Of a stretch of DNA of 64,000 nucleotides, positions 63,618 to 64,000 are shown piece by piece; position 1 is the first letter of the stretch; every line of letters starts with the position of its first letter. Where the stretch lies: the NCBI RefSeq assembly GCF_017639205.1, contig NZ_CP071139.1:6819501-6883500 (forward strand), in the 5' to 3' direction. The notes under the pieces are model-generated. The model had not been told where the DNA came from and ran no database searches. It worked only from the letters and a program-made list of their open reading frames with translations. The DNA comes from Streptomyces nojiriensis. Lineage in GTDB: Bacteria; Actinomycetota; Actinomycetes; Streptomycetales; Streptomycetaceae. Made by a program: the position numbers and the translations under genes.

Positions 63618-64000
63618 ATGGCCAGCACTACGCCCACGGACCACAAGGTCCCGCACATCTCGACGGTCCCCGCCAACGCGGGACAGAACGTCAGGCTGCA
63701 CGTACGGGAGTACGACGGGACCCCGTCGGGCCCCAACGCGCAGCGCAAGGTCGTCCTGATGCTGCACGGGCGCAGCGTCCCGTCCGCCGTGGCCTTCGAC
63801 CTCCAGCACGACGGCGGCAAGTACAGCTGGGCGCAGCACCTGGCCAAGGCCGGGTTCGACGTGTTCCTCATGGAACTCACGGGCTCCGGCCTGTCGCCGC
63901 GTCCGGAGATGGACAAGCCCTGCAACGCCAACCCCCAGCACCAGGAGATCCTCGACCCGAACCCCCTGACGTACACCTGCACCCCGCCCTACCCGCACGA
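63618..64000 (+). CDS. Alpha/beta hydrolase, 3' truncated by window end
   Basis: ATG 63618 follows GGAGG at 9 nt and the frame is open to the window end (127 codons). The translation has VRLHVREYDG, KVVLMLHGRSVPS and LAKAGFDVFLMELTGSGLSP, the opening strands and HG oxyanion loop of an alpha/beta hydrolase. The nucleophile elbow would lie beyond the window. No signal peptide is apparent. Substrate unknown. Confidence 0.8.
   Translation, partial: MASTTPTDHKVPHISTVPANAGQNVRLHVREYDGTPSGPNAQRKVVLMLHGRSVPSAVAFDLQHDGGKYSWAQHLAKAGFDVFLMELTGSGLSPRPEMDKPCNANPQHQEILDPNPLTYTCTPPYPH

Overview
The window is high-GC actinobacterial chromosome, almost certainly Streptomyces. Third codon positions are strongly G/C, GTG and TTG starts are common, signal peptides are Tat or lipoprotein type, and the gene order from aconitase to the thiolase/FadB pair (acnA - ngcEFG-like - mgtA - ROK repressor - xylFGH - dxs - amino-acid permease - LCP - fadB/thiolase) matches the order I recall around SCO5999-SCO6027 of S. 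coelicolor. No rRNA, tRNA or CRISPR array was seen.

Layout. 1-6.2 kb: hydroxyproline/proline-analogue catabolism (a 5'-truncated FAD oxidoreductase, a DapA-like deaminase, two proline-racemase paralogues, an OCD/mu-crystallin reductase) and its GntR/FCD regulator. 6.28-9.7 kb: an apparent four-gene cassette of a CHAT protease fused to WD40-like repeats, an unknown 143-aa protein, a dispanin-like membrane protein and a DUF2752-like membrane protein; this is the best candidate for an undescribed system. 9.75-11.8 kb: a Tat-exported 5'-nucleotidase. 11.9-17.8 kb: a complete five-gene oligopeptide ABC transporter. 17.9-20.0 kb: a three-gene set of an EspC/ESX-like protein, a protein with an ESX-like N-terminus and lysozyme-like C-terminus, and a small membrane protein. 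20.0-28.3 kb: an S9 peptidase, a 14-TM MFS exporter, an FBP zinc-finger protein, a P450, a class II glutamine amidotransferase, and a SigE-type sigma factor with a membrane partner.

28.3-32.2 kb is accessory DNA: small hypothetical genes, a NUDIX hydrolase, an internally deleted STM4013-like hydrolase remnant and an inactivated tyrosine-integrase remnant. 32.2-38.5 kb: an XRE-MurA fusion, a divergent MarR / haloalkane dehalogenase pair with clustered operators, and a divergent Tat-exported amidohydrolase / LacI pair. From 38.6 kb onward the conserved core resumes.

Functional themes. Peptide import, proline-specific peptidase cleavage and hydroxyproline breakdown may be linked: a GTGACATT-type element lies at the deaminase promoter, the GntR promoter and the peptidase/MFS intergenic region, with a weaker version before the transporter. 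The core block joins chitobiose/GlcNAc uptake (with a DasR-like site), xylose uptake under a ROK repressor, and isoprenoid entry (dxs). Several genes appear leaderless (-10 hexamer about 6-7 nt before the start codon), and many operon joints are 4-nt overlaps. All functional calls come from reading motifs and gene order; no database search was run.
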